A model generated the notes under the pieces. The model did not search any database. It saw only the letters and a program-made list of their open reading frames with translations, and was not told the DNA's origin. A stretch of 5,482 bases of DNA from an uncultured Lachnospiraceae bacterium (GTDB lineage: Bacteria > Bacillota > Clostridia > Lachnospirales > Lachnospiraceae): assembly GCA_910579645.1 (NCBI GenBank), contig CAJTVK010000198.1, forward strand, positions 1-5,482, written 5' to 3'. The position numbers and the translations under genes were made by a program. Positions 1 through 5,482 of the stretch are shown in pieces; position 1 is the first letter of the stretch, and every line of letters starts with the position of its first letter.

Positions 1-2700
1 CACGGTTGTCACCCACTTCCCCCCCCCCGGCTGTCTCCCGCAACCGTCTTTCTTCTCCGCCACGCCCGCAATCAGCAGCAGTTCATGCACTGCCAGCGGC
101 ATAGCCGACAGCCCGGCAAGAATTGCCCACTCACGCAGGGAAAGCCGGCTGGTTCCGAACAGTGCGACAAAATACGGAATCTCCGTCACCAATGCCTGCA
201 GCCCGATTCCCACCGCAAAGGCAAACACCATATATTGATTGGCAAAGTGGTTCATCCTGAAAACCGATTTATTTACATCCCGCATTCCGACGGCATGGAA
301 CAGCTGGCTCATGCCAAGCACCGTAAAAGCATGGGTCTGGGCCTTGTTCAGCACTTCGGGGATGCGCAGCACGGTTTCCATGCTATGTAAACTGATCGGC
401 AGCCCTCTGACCGTCAGCACGTCATAGGGAACCTGCAAAAATGCGGTAATGCTTATTGCCGCGATTACCACGCCGTAGCATAGCGTACAGGCCAGCCCGC
501 CATGGGCAAACAGATGCTCGTCACTTTTGCGCGGCTTCTGCCGCATCAGCTCTTTCCCGTCATTTTCATCCACTCCCAACGCCAATGCCGGCAGGGAATC
601 GGTAATTAAATTAATCCAAAGAATGTGACTGGCCTTAAGCGGAGAAGGAAATCCGGCAAGAATAGCGGCCAGCATCGTAATAATTTCCCCAAAATTAGAA
701 GAAAGCAGAAATAAAATAGCCTTTCGTATGTTTTCATATATCCCCCGCCCTTCTTCAATCGCCTTTCTGATAGTGGCAAAATTGTCATCCGTCAATACCA
801 TATCCGAAGCATTCTTCGCCACGTCGGTGCCGTTCATGCCCATGGCTATGCCGATGTCCGCCGCTTTCAGGGAGGGTGCATCGTTTACCCCGTCCCCGGT
901 CATCGCCACGGTTTTCCCTTTTCTTTTCAAGGCATTGACAATCTTCACCTTATGTTCCGGAGACACCCTGGCATAGACATGTATCTGCTCCGCCTTTTGG
1001 GCAAACTGAGCATCGTCCAGACGGTCCAGTTCACTTCCTCCCATGCATTCTTCCCGGCTTTCGGCTATGCCAAGTTCCCTGGCAATGGCATATGCCGTGT
1101 CAATATGGTCGCCCGTTATCATTACCGTCTCTACGCCCGCCTCCCGGAATGCCGCCACCGCCTCCGCAGCCTCCGGCCGGGCCGGGTCAATCATGCCGGT
1201 AAGTCCTATGAAAGTCAGTTCCCGCTCCTCCGGCGATGCGGCATCCTCCCGCATGGCTATGGCCAATACGCGGAGAGCCTCCGAAGACATCTGTCCTGCG
1301 GCATGAAGGATTTCTTTTCTTGCCGATTCCGTCATGGCTGCTTTCTTCCCCCGGTTCAGCACATATTTACAGCACCGCAGCACCTCTTCCGTCCCTCCTT
1401 TTGTATAAGCCACTCTTCCGTTCCTTCCTTTATGCAGTGTAGTCATCATTTTCCGTACGGAATCAAAAGCTTTTTCATCCGTCCTGGGATAGTCCCGTTC
1501 CAGCCCCTCCCGCTCCATATGATATTTTGCCGCCAAATCCAACAGTGCCAGTTCCGTAGGATCTCCGATTCTGTTCCCCCCGGCAATTACGCCGTCGTTG
1601 CAGAGAGTACATCCCATCAGAAGTTCCCTATGCCGTACGCCGTCCAGGCTCTCCGACGGAAAAGTATGTCCGTCCATATAGCATTTTTTCACTGTCATCT
1701 TATTCTGAGTCAGCGTGCCCGTCTTGTCCGAGCAGACAATATCCACCGCCCCCAAAGTCTCCACCGACGGCAGCTTACGGATAATCGTGTTTACCTTCAC
1801 CATCCGCGACACGCTCAGAGCCAGTACAATGGTCACTATGGCCGGCAGCCCCTCCGGCACTGCCGCCACTGCCAAAGAGATTGCCGTCAGGAGCATGTCT
1901 CCCACATCCCGCTTCTGCAGCATTGCAACGGCAAACAGAAAGACGCAGATAAAAACAGCCACGCCGCTCAGCACCTTCCCCAAATCTGCCAGCCGCTTCT
2001 GCAAAGGGGTCATTTCTTCTTTTGCTTCGCTGATCATACCGGCAATATGTCCGATCTGTGTCTCCATTCCGGTGGCAACGACAATCCCTTCCCCACGGCC
2101 ATAGGTAACGCTGGTGGACATATATGCCATATTTCTGCAGTCCGCCATGTCCGTTTTCCCCGCCGCCAAGAATCCGGCATCCTTGTCCACAGGAACCGAC
2201 TCTCCGGTCAGTGCCGATTCCTCCACTTTCAGGCTCATAGTTTTTGTCAGTCTCAGATCTGCCGGAACCTGCCTCCCTGCCTCCAGGCAGACAATATCCC
2301 CCGGCACAAGCTCCCCCGCCTCTATCTCCTGCTGCCTGCCGTCTCTTTTCACAATGGCATGGGGGCTTGTCAGCTTTTTCAGTGCTTCAATGGCCTTCCT
2401 TGCTTTCCCTTCCTGCACCACCCCCACAAAAGCATTGACCAGAATCACCGTCACAATAATGCCTGCGTCCCCTATTTCTCCCAAAAAAACAGACACCCCC
2501 ATGGCCGCAAACAAAATAAATATAAGCGGGTCGTTAAGCTGTTCCATAAAAAGAGAGAAATAAGATTTCCCATTCTGTTCCCGCAGCTGATTCCTTCCGT
2601 ACTTTGCCAGCCGTGCGGAAACTTCCATGCCGCTCAACCCTTTTTCCAAATCACATTTCAATGCCTTTTCTACCTCTCGGATTTGCTGGTTTTCATACAT
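1..2700 (-). CDS. Ca2+-transporting P-type II ATPase (SERCA/YloB-like), 3' end outside window
   Basis: This integral membrane pump very probably exports Ca2+ from the cytosol at the cost of ATP. The frame is open from ATG 2700 to the left edge (900 codons). Order: cation-ATPase N-terminal domain (about 5-55), TM1-TM2 (58-96), actuator domain with TGES at 165-168, TM3-TM4 with PEGLP at 282-286, phosphorylation motif DKTGT with Asp325, nucleotide-binding domain with FDSVRKM and KGGTE at 434-438 (usually KGAPE), MITGD, TGDGVNDAP with Asp603/Asp607, then TM5-TM10. Residues matching SERCA Ca2+ ligands are Glu283, Asn669, Glu672, Asn697, Thr700 and Asp701; the SERCA Glu908 position is Gln799, which I recall as common in bacterial members. 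These residues argue for Ca2+ over heavy metals. The family is about 870-910 residues, so only a few codons are likely missing. It is divergent from the marR-MATE operon. Family is near certain; the ion is inferred. Confidence 0.95.
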   Translation of the reverse strand, partial: MYENQQIREVEKALKCDLEKGLSGMEVSARLAKYGRNQLREQNGKSYFSLFMEQLNDPLIFILFAAMGVSVFLGEIGDAGIIVTVILVNAFVGVVQEGKARKAIEALKKLTSPHAIVKRDGRQQEIEAGELVPGDIVCLEAGRQVPADLRLTKTMSLKVEESALTGESVPVDKDAGFLAAGKTDMADCRNMAYMSTSVTYGRGEGIVVATGMETQIGHIAGMISEAKEEMTPLQKRLADLGKVLSGVAVFICVFLFAVAMLQKRDVGDMLLTAISLAVAAVPEGLPAIVTIVLALSVSRMVKVNTIIRKLPSVETLGAVDIVCSDKTGTLTQNKMTVKKCYMDGHTFPSESLDGVRHRELLMGCTLCNDGVIAGGNRIGDPTELALLDLAAKYHMEREGLERDYPRTDEKAFDSVRKMMTTLHKGRNGRVAYTKGGTEEVLRCCKYVLNRGKKAAMTESARKEILHAAGQMSSEALRVLAIAMREDAASPEERELTFIGLTGMIDPARPEAAEAVAAFREAGVETVMITGDHIDTAYAIARELGIAESREECMGGSELDRLDDAQFAQKAEQIHVYARVSPEHKVKIVNALKRKGKTVAMTGDGVNDAPSLKAADIGIAMGMNGTDVAKNASDMVLTDDNFATIRKAIEEGRGIYENIRKAILFLLSSNFGEIITMLAAILAGFPSPLKASHILWINLITDSLPALALGVDENDGKELMRQKPRKSDEHLFAHGGLACTLCYGVVIAAISITAFLQVPYDVLTVRGLPISLHSMETVLRIPEVLNKAQTHAFTVLGMSQLFHAVGMRDVNKSVFRMNHFANQYMVFAFAVGIGLQALVTEIPYFVALFGTSRLSLREWAILAGLSAMPLAVHELLLIAGVAEKKDGCGRQPGGGKWVTTV
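19..28 (-). repeat. 10-bp homopolymer G tract (coding strand) in the ATPase C-terminal codons
   Basis: Ten consecutive C on the plus strand read as CCG GGG GGG GGG in the ATPase, after the last membrane segment. With 10 G the frame stays open to the window edge. With 9 G it becomes ...PGGGSG followed by TGA (plus-strand positions 9-11). Such tracts slip easily in replication, and are also error-prone in sequencing. Confidence 0.9.
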
Positions 2701-2707
2701 ATGCTTT

Positions 2708-2712
2708 CCTCC
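2708..2712 (-). promoter_or_regulatory. Ribosome binding site deciding the ATPase start
   Basis: On the minus strand GGAGG lies 7 nt before ATG 2700. The frame stays open upstream to about 2823, with further in-frame ATGs at 2745, 2787 and 2817, but none of those has a comparable Shine-Dalgarno. The protein from 2700 also begins where the family N-terminal domain begins, so 2700 is chosen. Confidence 0.85.
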
Positions 2713-2822
2713 GTTTACGCTTTGTGCATCCCTTCTGCCCGGCATTTTCCCTCTTGCACGGTTCACATCGTTCTCTGCTTCTGACATCCGAGCCGTCCCT
2801 TGCCGGTTTTGTCCCATGTCTT

Positions 2823-2852
2823 TTTATATGCTTGTACAGACAGAAATATGAA
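2823..2852 (-). promoter_or_regulatory. Candidate sigma-70-type promoter for the ATPase
   Basis: On the minus strand, TTCATA (2852-2847, 4/6 match to TTGACA) is followed after 18 bp by TATAAA (2828-2823, 5/6 match to TATAAT). This would give a leader of roughly 115 nt. It is the best pair I found upstream of the ATPase, but it is weak and only inferred. Its -35 box is 14 bp from the -35 of the marR promoter, back to back. Confidence 0.35.
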
Positions 2853-2866
2853 TGCCGCAAAACCTA

Positions 2867-2895
2867 TTGACATATGTAGCAAGCTACGTTATAAT
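2867..2895 (+). promoter_or_regulatory. Consensus sigma-70-type promoter of the marR-MATE operon
   Basis: TTGACA at 2867-2872 and TATAAT at 2890-2895 are separated by exactly 17 bp, a perfect consensus. Transcription should start near 2902, giving a leader of about 73 nt before marR. Such a strong core promoter makes sense if it is normally held shut: the palindromic operator overlaps the spacer and the start point. Confidence 0.9.
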
Positions 2896-2908
2896 GTAGC
2901 TTGCTACA
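2875..2908 (+). promoter_or_regulatory. Double palindromic operator, likely bound by the adjacent MarR repressor
   Basis: Two 13-bp arms (2875-2887 and 2896-2908) are perfect inverted repeats around an 8-bp centre that contains the -10 box. Each arm is itself a dyad: GTAGC-AA-GCTAC at 2876-2887 and GTAGC-TT-GCTAC at 2896-2907. The two dyads are 20 bp apart centre to centre, about two helical turns, so two MarR dimers could bind the same DNA face, one on the spacer and one over the transcription start. The symmetry is seen directly; binding by this MarR is inferred from position and from family habit of autorepression. Confidence 0.8.
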
Positions 2909-2930
2909 GGAAAAAGAGAAAACATAGTTC

Positions 2931-2953
2931 CCGCTGGCCAAACGGGACAGCGG
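2931..2953 (+). other. Possible hairpin in the marR leader
   Basis: CCGCTG (2931-2936) pairs perfectly with CAGCGG (2948-2953) around an 11-nt loop. A competing 5-bp stem, TCCCG (2929-2933) with CGGGA (2943-2947), uses part of the same bases. The structure ends 10 nt before the AGGG of the marR ribosome binding site. It could influence translation or mRNA stability, but may be chance. Confidence 0.3.
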
Positions 2954-2974
2954 AAGCGGACACAGGGAAGCAAA

Positions 2975-3472
2975 ATGAATGAAATAGGAAAATATATGAA
3001 AAAAATTCATATTCTTATGGAACGGCAAAGGAATATTGCATACCGCGGCTATAACCTGACCAGCACACAGATTGATATCATGGAGTACCTTTACTTTAAT
3101 TGCGACGGGAAAAATACTCTGTCCGACATCGCGGCATTTTTCGGCGTGCAGCACACCAGCGTAATCCATGTGCTGAAAATTCTGGAAAAAAAGGAACTCA
3201 TTTACCGGAAAGAATCTCCCAAAGACTGCCGCTGCAAAGCCATCCTGCTGACGCAGAAAGGGAGGGACATTATTCACAGCCATCTTGGCTGCCCTGCCGG
3301 CCGCAATGCCTTTCTCTATGCAGGCATCCCGGAAAAAGAGTTGGAAATCATGGAGAAATCCCTCCGGCAGATGTACCAAAACTTATTGGAGAACCAAACC
3401 GATGGTTTTCATGCATCGCCCCACGGAAAAACTATCCAAGAAAAAGAGGCGGATGAAAAAACAGGACTTTAA
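2975..3472 (+). CDS. MarR-family transcriptional repressor of the MATE efflux operon
   Basis: A 165-residue cytoplasmic DNA-binding protein, normal length or slightly long for MarR. Residues 1-25 form the first dimerisation helix. The winged helix-turn-helix runs from about 28 to 97: LTSTQIDIMEYL, then LSDIAAFFGV, the recognition helix around HTSVIHVLKILEKK (60-73), and the wing with the family signature D84-x-R86 followed by LLTQKG. The C-terminal helix (119-139) completes the dimer interface, and a polar tail follows. Cysteines are at 43, 85, 87 and 106; C85 and C87 flank the wing arginine. ATG 2975 has AGGGAAG at 2964-2970; ATG 2996 is a possible shorter start. It is the first gene after the operator and is expected to repress itself and the MATE gene until a drug-like ligand or oxidant releases it, as MepR does for mepA. 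The ligand is unknown. Confidence 0.9.
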   Translation: MNEIGKYMKKIHILMERQRNIAYRGYNLTSTQIDIMEYLYFNCDGKNTLSDIAAFFGVQHTSVIHVLKILEKKELIYRKESPKDCRCKAILLTQKGRDIIHSHLGCPAGRNAFLYAGIPEKELEIMEKSLRQMYQNLLENQTDGFHASPHGKTIQEKEADEKTGL

Positions 3473-3518
3473 GGAAACAAACAGCAATAATCGTGCAGGA
3501 AACAATAATGAGCAATAA
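3453..3518 (+). other. Tiny ORF (21 codons) overlapping the end of marR, doubtful
   Basis: ATG 3453 opens a frame different from marR and encodes a polar peptide starting MKKQD and rich in Asn, ending at TAA 3516-3518. GAGG lies only 4 nt upstream. Its first five residues equal the MATE repeat unit MKKQD. I see no sign that it is a functional gene; it is listed because of that resemblance. Confidence 0.15.
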
Positions 3519-3567
3519 TAGCGAGGCACGAAACAGAATGCAGAAACGAAACATTATTGAAAAGTAA
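3508..3567 (+). other. Tiny ORF (19 codons) between marR and the MATE gene, possible leader peptide
   Basis: ATG 3508, preceded by AGGA at 3497-3500 with 7-nt spacing, encodes MSNNSEARNRMQKRNIIEK and ends at TAA 3565-3567, 40 nt before the MATE start. It could be a short upstream ORF that tunes MATE translation, or just chance in A-rich DNA. There is no homology to call on. Confidence 0.2.
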
Positions 3568-3592
3568 AGAAGTATAAAAAATAAAACGACGT

Positions 3593-3597
3593 AGGAG
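3593..3597 (+). promoter_or_regulatory. Ribosome binding site of the MATE gene
   Basis: AGGAG lies 10 nt before ATG 3608, slightly long spacing. It is the best Shine-Dalgarno near the repeat region and supports translation starting before the repeats, not after them. Confidence 0.7.
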
Positions 3598-3607
3598 AAA
3601 ATATAGC

Positions 3608-3913
3608 ATGGAAAAGCAAGATAGTATGGAAAAGCAGAATAGCACGAAAAGACAAGATGGCATGAAAAAGCAGGATAGCATGGAAAGACAAGATGGCATG
3701 AAAAAGCAGGATAGCATGGAAAGACAAGATGGCATGGAAAAGCAGGATAGCATGGAAAGACAAGATGGTATGGAAAAGCAGAATAGCATGGAAAGACAAG
3801 ATGGTATAAAAAAGCAAGATGGTGTGAAAAAGCAAGATAGTGTGAAAAAGCAAAATAGCATCAAAAGACAAAATAGCATCGAAAAACAAAATAGCTTCAA
3901 AGAGCAAAATGAG
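3608..3913 (+). repeat. In-frame tandem repeat: 17 copies of an 18-bp unit (36-bp higher-order unit)
   Basis: Every 18 bp encodes one hexapeptide of the form (M/I/V)(E/K)(K/R)Q(D/N)(S/G). From about 3662 to 3805 the units alternate as MKKQDS or MEKQDS/MEKQNS with MERQDG, making a 36-bp unit; copies 3662-3697 and 3698-3733 are identical. Units towards the 3' side (3806-3913) drift to IKKQDG, VKKQNS, IEKQNS and FKEQNE. The pattern of identical centre and decayed edges fits expansion by slippage or unequal recombination. The tail should be cytoplasmic, very polar and probably disordered. Confidence 0.95.
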
Positions 3914-5299
3914 GAAAAACCGCAGGCTCACGCGGCATCCCGTCAGGACAGGACTACAGAGATTTTCCGGGATGCCCCAGTCCCTAAAGCCGTCATCAGC
4001 AATATTGTACCGTCCATTATCAGCATGATGATGGTTCTTGTCTACAATTTAGCAGACACATTTTTTATCGGCCAGACAAAGGATGCCTATATGGTTGCCG
4101 CGGTTTCCGTAGCCACGCCTGCTTTCCTATTATTTATGGCAGTAGGAATGTTATTCGGCATCGGCGGCACATCACTGATTTCCCGGATGCTTGGGGAGGG
4201 AAATTCGCAGAAAGCAAAACACACTTCCTCCTTTTGTTTCTGGACAGGGCTTACAATCGGTGTTGCTGCCATGATTTTTATTTGGATTTTTGCCGATCCT
4301 GTATGCCGAACCATAGGCGCCAGCGACGATACACTGGCTTATGCTTCCCAATATCTGAATATTGTTGCGGCAGGCATTCCTTTCTTAATCATAAGCAACA
4401 GCTTCAGCAACATCATCCGTGCCGAAGGAAATGCTCAGATTGCCATGATGGGAATGATAATCGGTAATCTGGCAAATATAGTCTTAGATCCGATTATGAT
4501 TCTTTGGCTGCACTGGAATGTGGCAGGAGCCGCCATTGCCACTGTCATCGGCAATGTAGTCGCGGCACTTTTCTATCTGCGCCATTTGCTGTCGAAAAAA
4601 ACTCTGCTTTCCATACATCCAAAAGATTATATGGCCAAAAACGGAATCGTCACAGGCGTACTGGCCATCGGTATACCGGCTTCCTTAAACAGCATTTTAA
4701 TGAGTACATCCAATATCATCACCAATAACATTATGTCCGGTTATGGGGACATGACCGTGGCAGGGCTTGGTGTGGCAATGAAAGTAAATATGATTGTCGT
4801 CATGCTGCTCATCGGCTTAGGCAGCGGCATCCAGCCGCTTTTAGGTTACTGCTTCGGCGCAGGAAATAAAAAACGATACACGGCTGTCCTGAAATTCTCG
4901 CTCTGCCTAGCTTTCACCTTAAGCCTGATTATGACCGCCATCTGCTATTTCGGGGCAAAACCATTAGTATACGCATTTTTGGATAACCCTGACGCTTCCG
5001 GATACGGCATCGCCTTTGCCCGCATATATATCTATTCCGGGCCGGTCATCGGACTCTTGTTTGTGTTCATCAATGCCATTCAGTCCACAGGAGCCGCAAT
5101 CCCTTCCCTGATTCTTTCCATCAGTCGGCAGGGCTTGCTCTATATCCCCATCCTGCTGCTGTTCCGCGGGCTATTCGATTCCGCTCCCATGCTTGCCGCT
5201 GCCCAGCCCGCAGCAGACTATCTTTCCACCTTGCTGGCATTTATTTTGTTCCTATTTACTTATAATAGGTTCTTTAAAAAAAGTCAGCCTGATACCTGA
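3608..5299 (+). CDS. MATE-family multidrug efflux pump with a repeat-rich N-terminal extension
   Basis: Membrane antiporter that should expel cationic or other drug-like compounds using a Na+ or H+ gradient. The 563-residue product has a MATE core of about 448 residues, the usual size, preceded by an extra 115 residues. Residues 1-102 are 17 hexapeptide repeats; the family N-terminus (TEIFRDAPVPKA) starts near 116. Twelve hydrophobic segments can be placed between about 128 and 555. Family landmarks: NLADTFFIGQ at 147-156 in TM1, GIGGTSLISRMLGEGN at 184-199, the NIIRAEGN and NIVLDPIMI stretches of TM4-TM6, the corresponding TM8 GLGSGIQPLLGYCFGAGN in the second half, and SRQG near 507. The core most resembles the MepA-type branch. 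It lies 135 bp after marR on the same strand with no promoter found between, so the two are probably co-transcribed from 2867-2895 and induced when the repressor lets go. The substrate is unknown. Confidence 0.93.
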   Translation: MEKQDSMEKQNSTKRQDGMKKQDSMERQDGMKKQDSMERQDGMEKQDSMERQDGMEKQNSMERQDGIKKQDGVKKQDSVKKQNSIKRQNSIEKQNSFKEQNEEKPQAHAASRQDRTTEIFRDAPVPKAVISNIVPSIISMMMVLVYNLADTFFIGQTKDAYMVAAVSVATPAFLLFMAVGMLFGIGGTSLISRMLGEGNSQKAKHTSSFCFWTGLTIGVAAMIFIWIFADPVCRTIGASDDTLAYASQYLNIVAAGIPFLIISNSFSNIIRAEGNAQIAMMGMIIGNLANIVLDPIMILWLHWNVAGAAIATVIGNVVAALFYLRHLLSKKTLLSIHPKDYMAKNGIVTGVLAIGIPASLNSILMSTSNIITNNIMSGYGDMTVAGLGVAMKVNMIVVMLLIGLGSGIQPLLGYCFGAGNKKRYTAVLKFSLCLAFTLSLIMTAICYFGAKPLVYAFLDNPDASGYGIAFARIYIYSGPVIGLLFVFINAIQSTGAAIPSLILSISRQGLLYIPILLLFRGLFDSAPMLAAAQPAADYLSTLLAFILFLFTYNRFFKKSQPDT

Positions 5300-5386
5300 A
5301 AAAACGGTGAAGCGGAGCACTAGAGCGTGTTAAAAAATTTTCAATTGAGAATTTTCAATTGTTTGGCATATTTTTTCAAATTGTTA
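5300..5386. other. AT-rich MATE-tRNA spacer with a 22-bp near-palindrome
   Basis: Positions 5334-5355 form a palindrome centred on CAATTG with a single non-Watson-Crick position (T5340/G5349, a U-G pair in RNA). An 11-bp direct repeat ATTTTCAATTG occurs at 5337-5347 and 5351-5361, and six T follow at 5371-5376. It may act as a weak AT-type transcription end for the MATE operon, but it lacks the GC-rich stem of a normal intrinsic terminator. I see no gene here. Confidence 0.35.
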
Positions 5387-5415
5387 TTGACATTTATTAT
5401 TATGGCATATATAAT
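5387..5415 (+). promoter_or_regulatory. Consensus sigma-70-type promoter of the tRNA gene
   Basis: TTGACA at 5387-5392 and TATAAT at 5410-5415 with exactly 17 bp between them. The start point would fall near 5422, about 7 nt before the tRNA 5' end, typical of a strong stable-RNA promoter with a very short leader. Confidence 0.88.
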
Positions 5416-5428
5416 AATAAATGTTGAT

Positions 5429-5482
5429 GCGCGAGTGGCTCAGTTGGTGGAGCACGACCTTGCCAAGGTCGGGGTCGCGGGT
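5429..5482 (+). tRNA. tRNA-Gly (anticodon GCC), 3' part outside window
   Basis: The 5' acceptor strand GCGCGAG is 5429-5435. The D stem is GCTC (5438-5441) with GAGC (5450-5453). The anticodon stem CGACC (5455-5459) pairs with GGTCG (5467-5471) around the loop TTGCCAA, giving anticodon GCC at 5462-5464. A 5-nt variable loop and the first T-stem strand GCGGG (5477-5481) follow. The T loop, 3' acceptor strand and CCA region are cut by the window edge. It reads GGC and GGT glycine codons. Confidence 0.96.

Noticed and set aside
952..2784. A 610-codon open frame on the plus strand
   Set aside because: It lies antisense and codon-aligned to the ATPase gene and is open because that gene rarely uses TTA, CTA or TCA codons. 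Its translation is rich in His, Cys, Arg and Pro with no domain, while the minus strand gives a complete P-type ATPase.
2701..2817. Longer ATPase start at 2745, 2787 or 2817
   Set aside because: The frame is open but these ATGs lack good ribosome binding sites, the 39 extra residues are not family-like, and ATG 2700 has a strong GGAGG.
2864..3379. A 171-codon minus-strand ORF across the marR gene and its promoter
   Set aside because: It is antisense to a clear MarR gene, runs through the operator and promoter, and shows no recognisable protein features.
3557..3578. A separate promoter for the MATE gene (TTGAAA ... TATAAA)
   Set aside because: The boxes are only 10 bp apart, too close for a sigma-70-type promoter; A-rich DNA gives such matches by chance.
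3608..3913. CRISPR array
   Set aside because: The repeats are contiguous 18/36-bp units in one reading frame with no unique spacers and no cas genes.
3469..3931. Two minus-strand ORFs with repetitive Phe/Leu/Ser/Cys-rich translation
   Set aside because: They are the complement of the purine-rich tandem repeat in the MATE gene; repeats keep any frame open. No ribosome binding site or family supports them.
5300..5333. Intrinsic terminator directly after the MATE stop
   Set aside because: I could not find a stem longer than 3-4 bp followed by a T run in this stretch; only the AT-rich palindrome further on remains as a weak candidate.

Overview
The window reads as chromosomal DNA from a mid-GC Bacillota, most like the Clostridia (Lachnospiraceae-type). 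I infer this from the protein families, the consensus TTGACA-17-TATAAT promoters, the strong GGAGG/AGGAG ribosome binding sites and the tRNA-Gly style. No species assignment is possible from sequence alone.

Layout. Positions 1-2700, minus strand, are one open reading frame of at least 900 codons encoding a P-type II (SERCA/YloB-like) Ca2+-transporting ATPase; its 3' end lies just outside the left edge. A 10-bp G tract (coding strand) sits in the last visible codons, and loss of one G would bring in an immediate stop. Positions 2701-2974 are a divergent control region. They carry a weak candidate promoter for the ATPase, a perfect-consensus promoter for the plus-strand operon, and a striking double palindrome that brackets the -10 box of that promoter. 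Positions 2975-3472 encode a MarR-family repressor. Positions 3473-3607 are an A-rich gap with two tiny ORFs of doubtful reality. Positions 3608-5299 encode a MATE-family multidrug exporter that carries an unusual N-terminal tail of 17 hexapeptide repeats. After an AT-rich palindrome, a consensus promoter drives a tRNA-Gly(GCC) gene cut by the right edge at 5482.

How the genes work together. The marR-MATE pair has the same design as the mepR-mepA type of module: an autoregulated MarR repressor followed by the efflux pump it controls, with a ligand-released operator over the promoter. The divergent Ca2+ pump may be an independent neighbour, because the operator lies upstream of its candidate promoter, not over it. 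The most unusual element is the 18-bp/36-bp tandem repeat forming the MATE N-terminus. It keeps frame at any copy number, its central copies are nearly identical and its edges are decayed, and similar A-rich sequence continues upstream into the end of marR.
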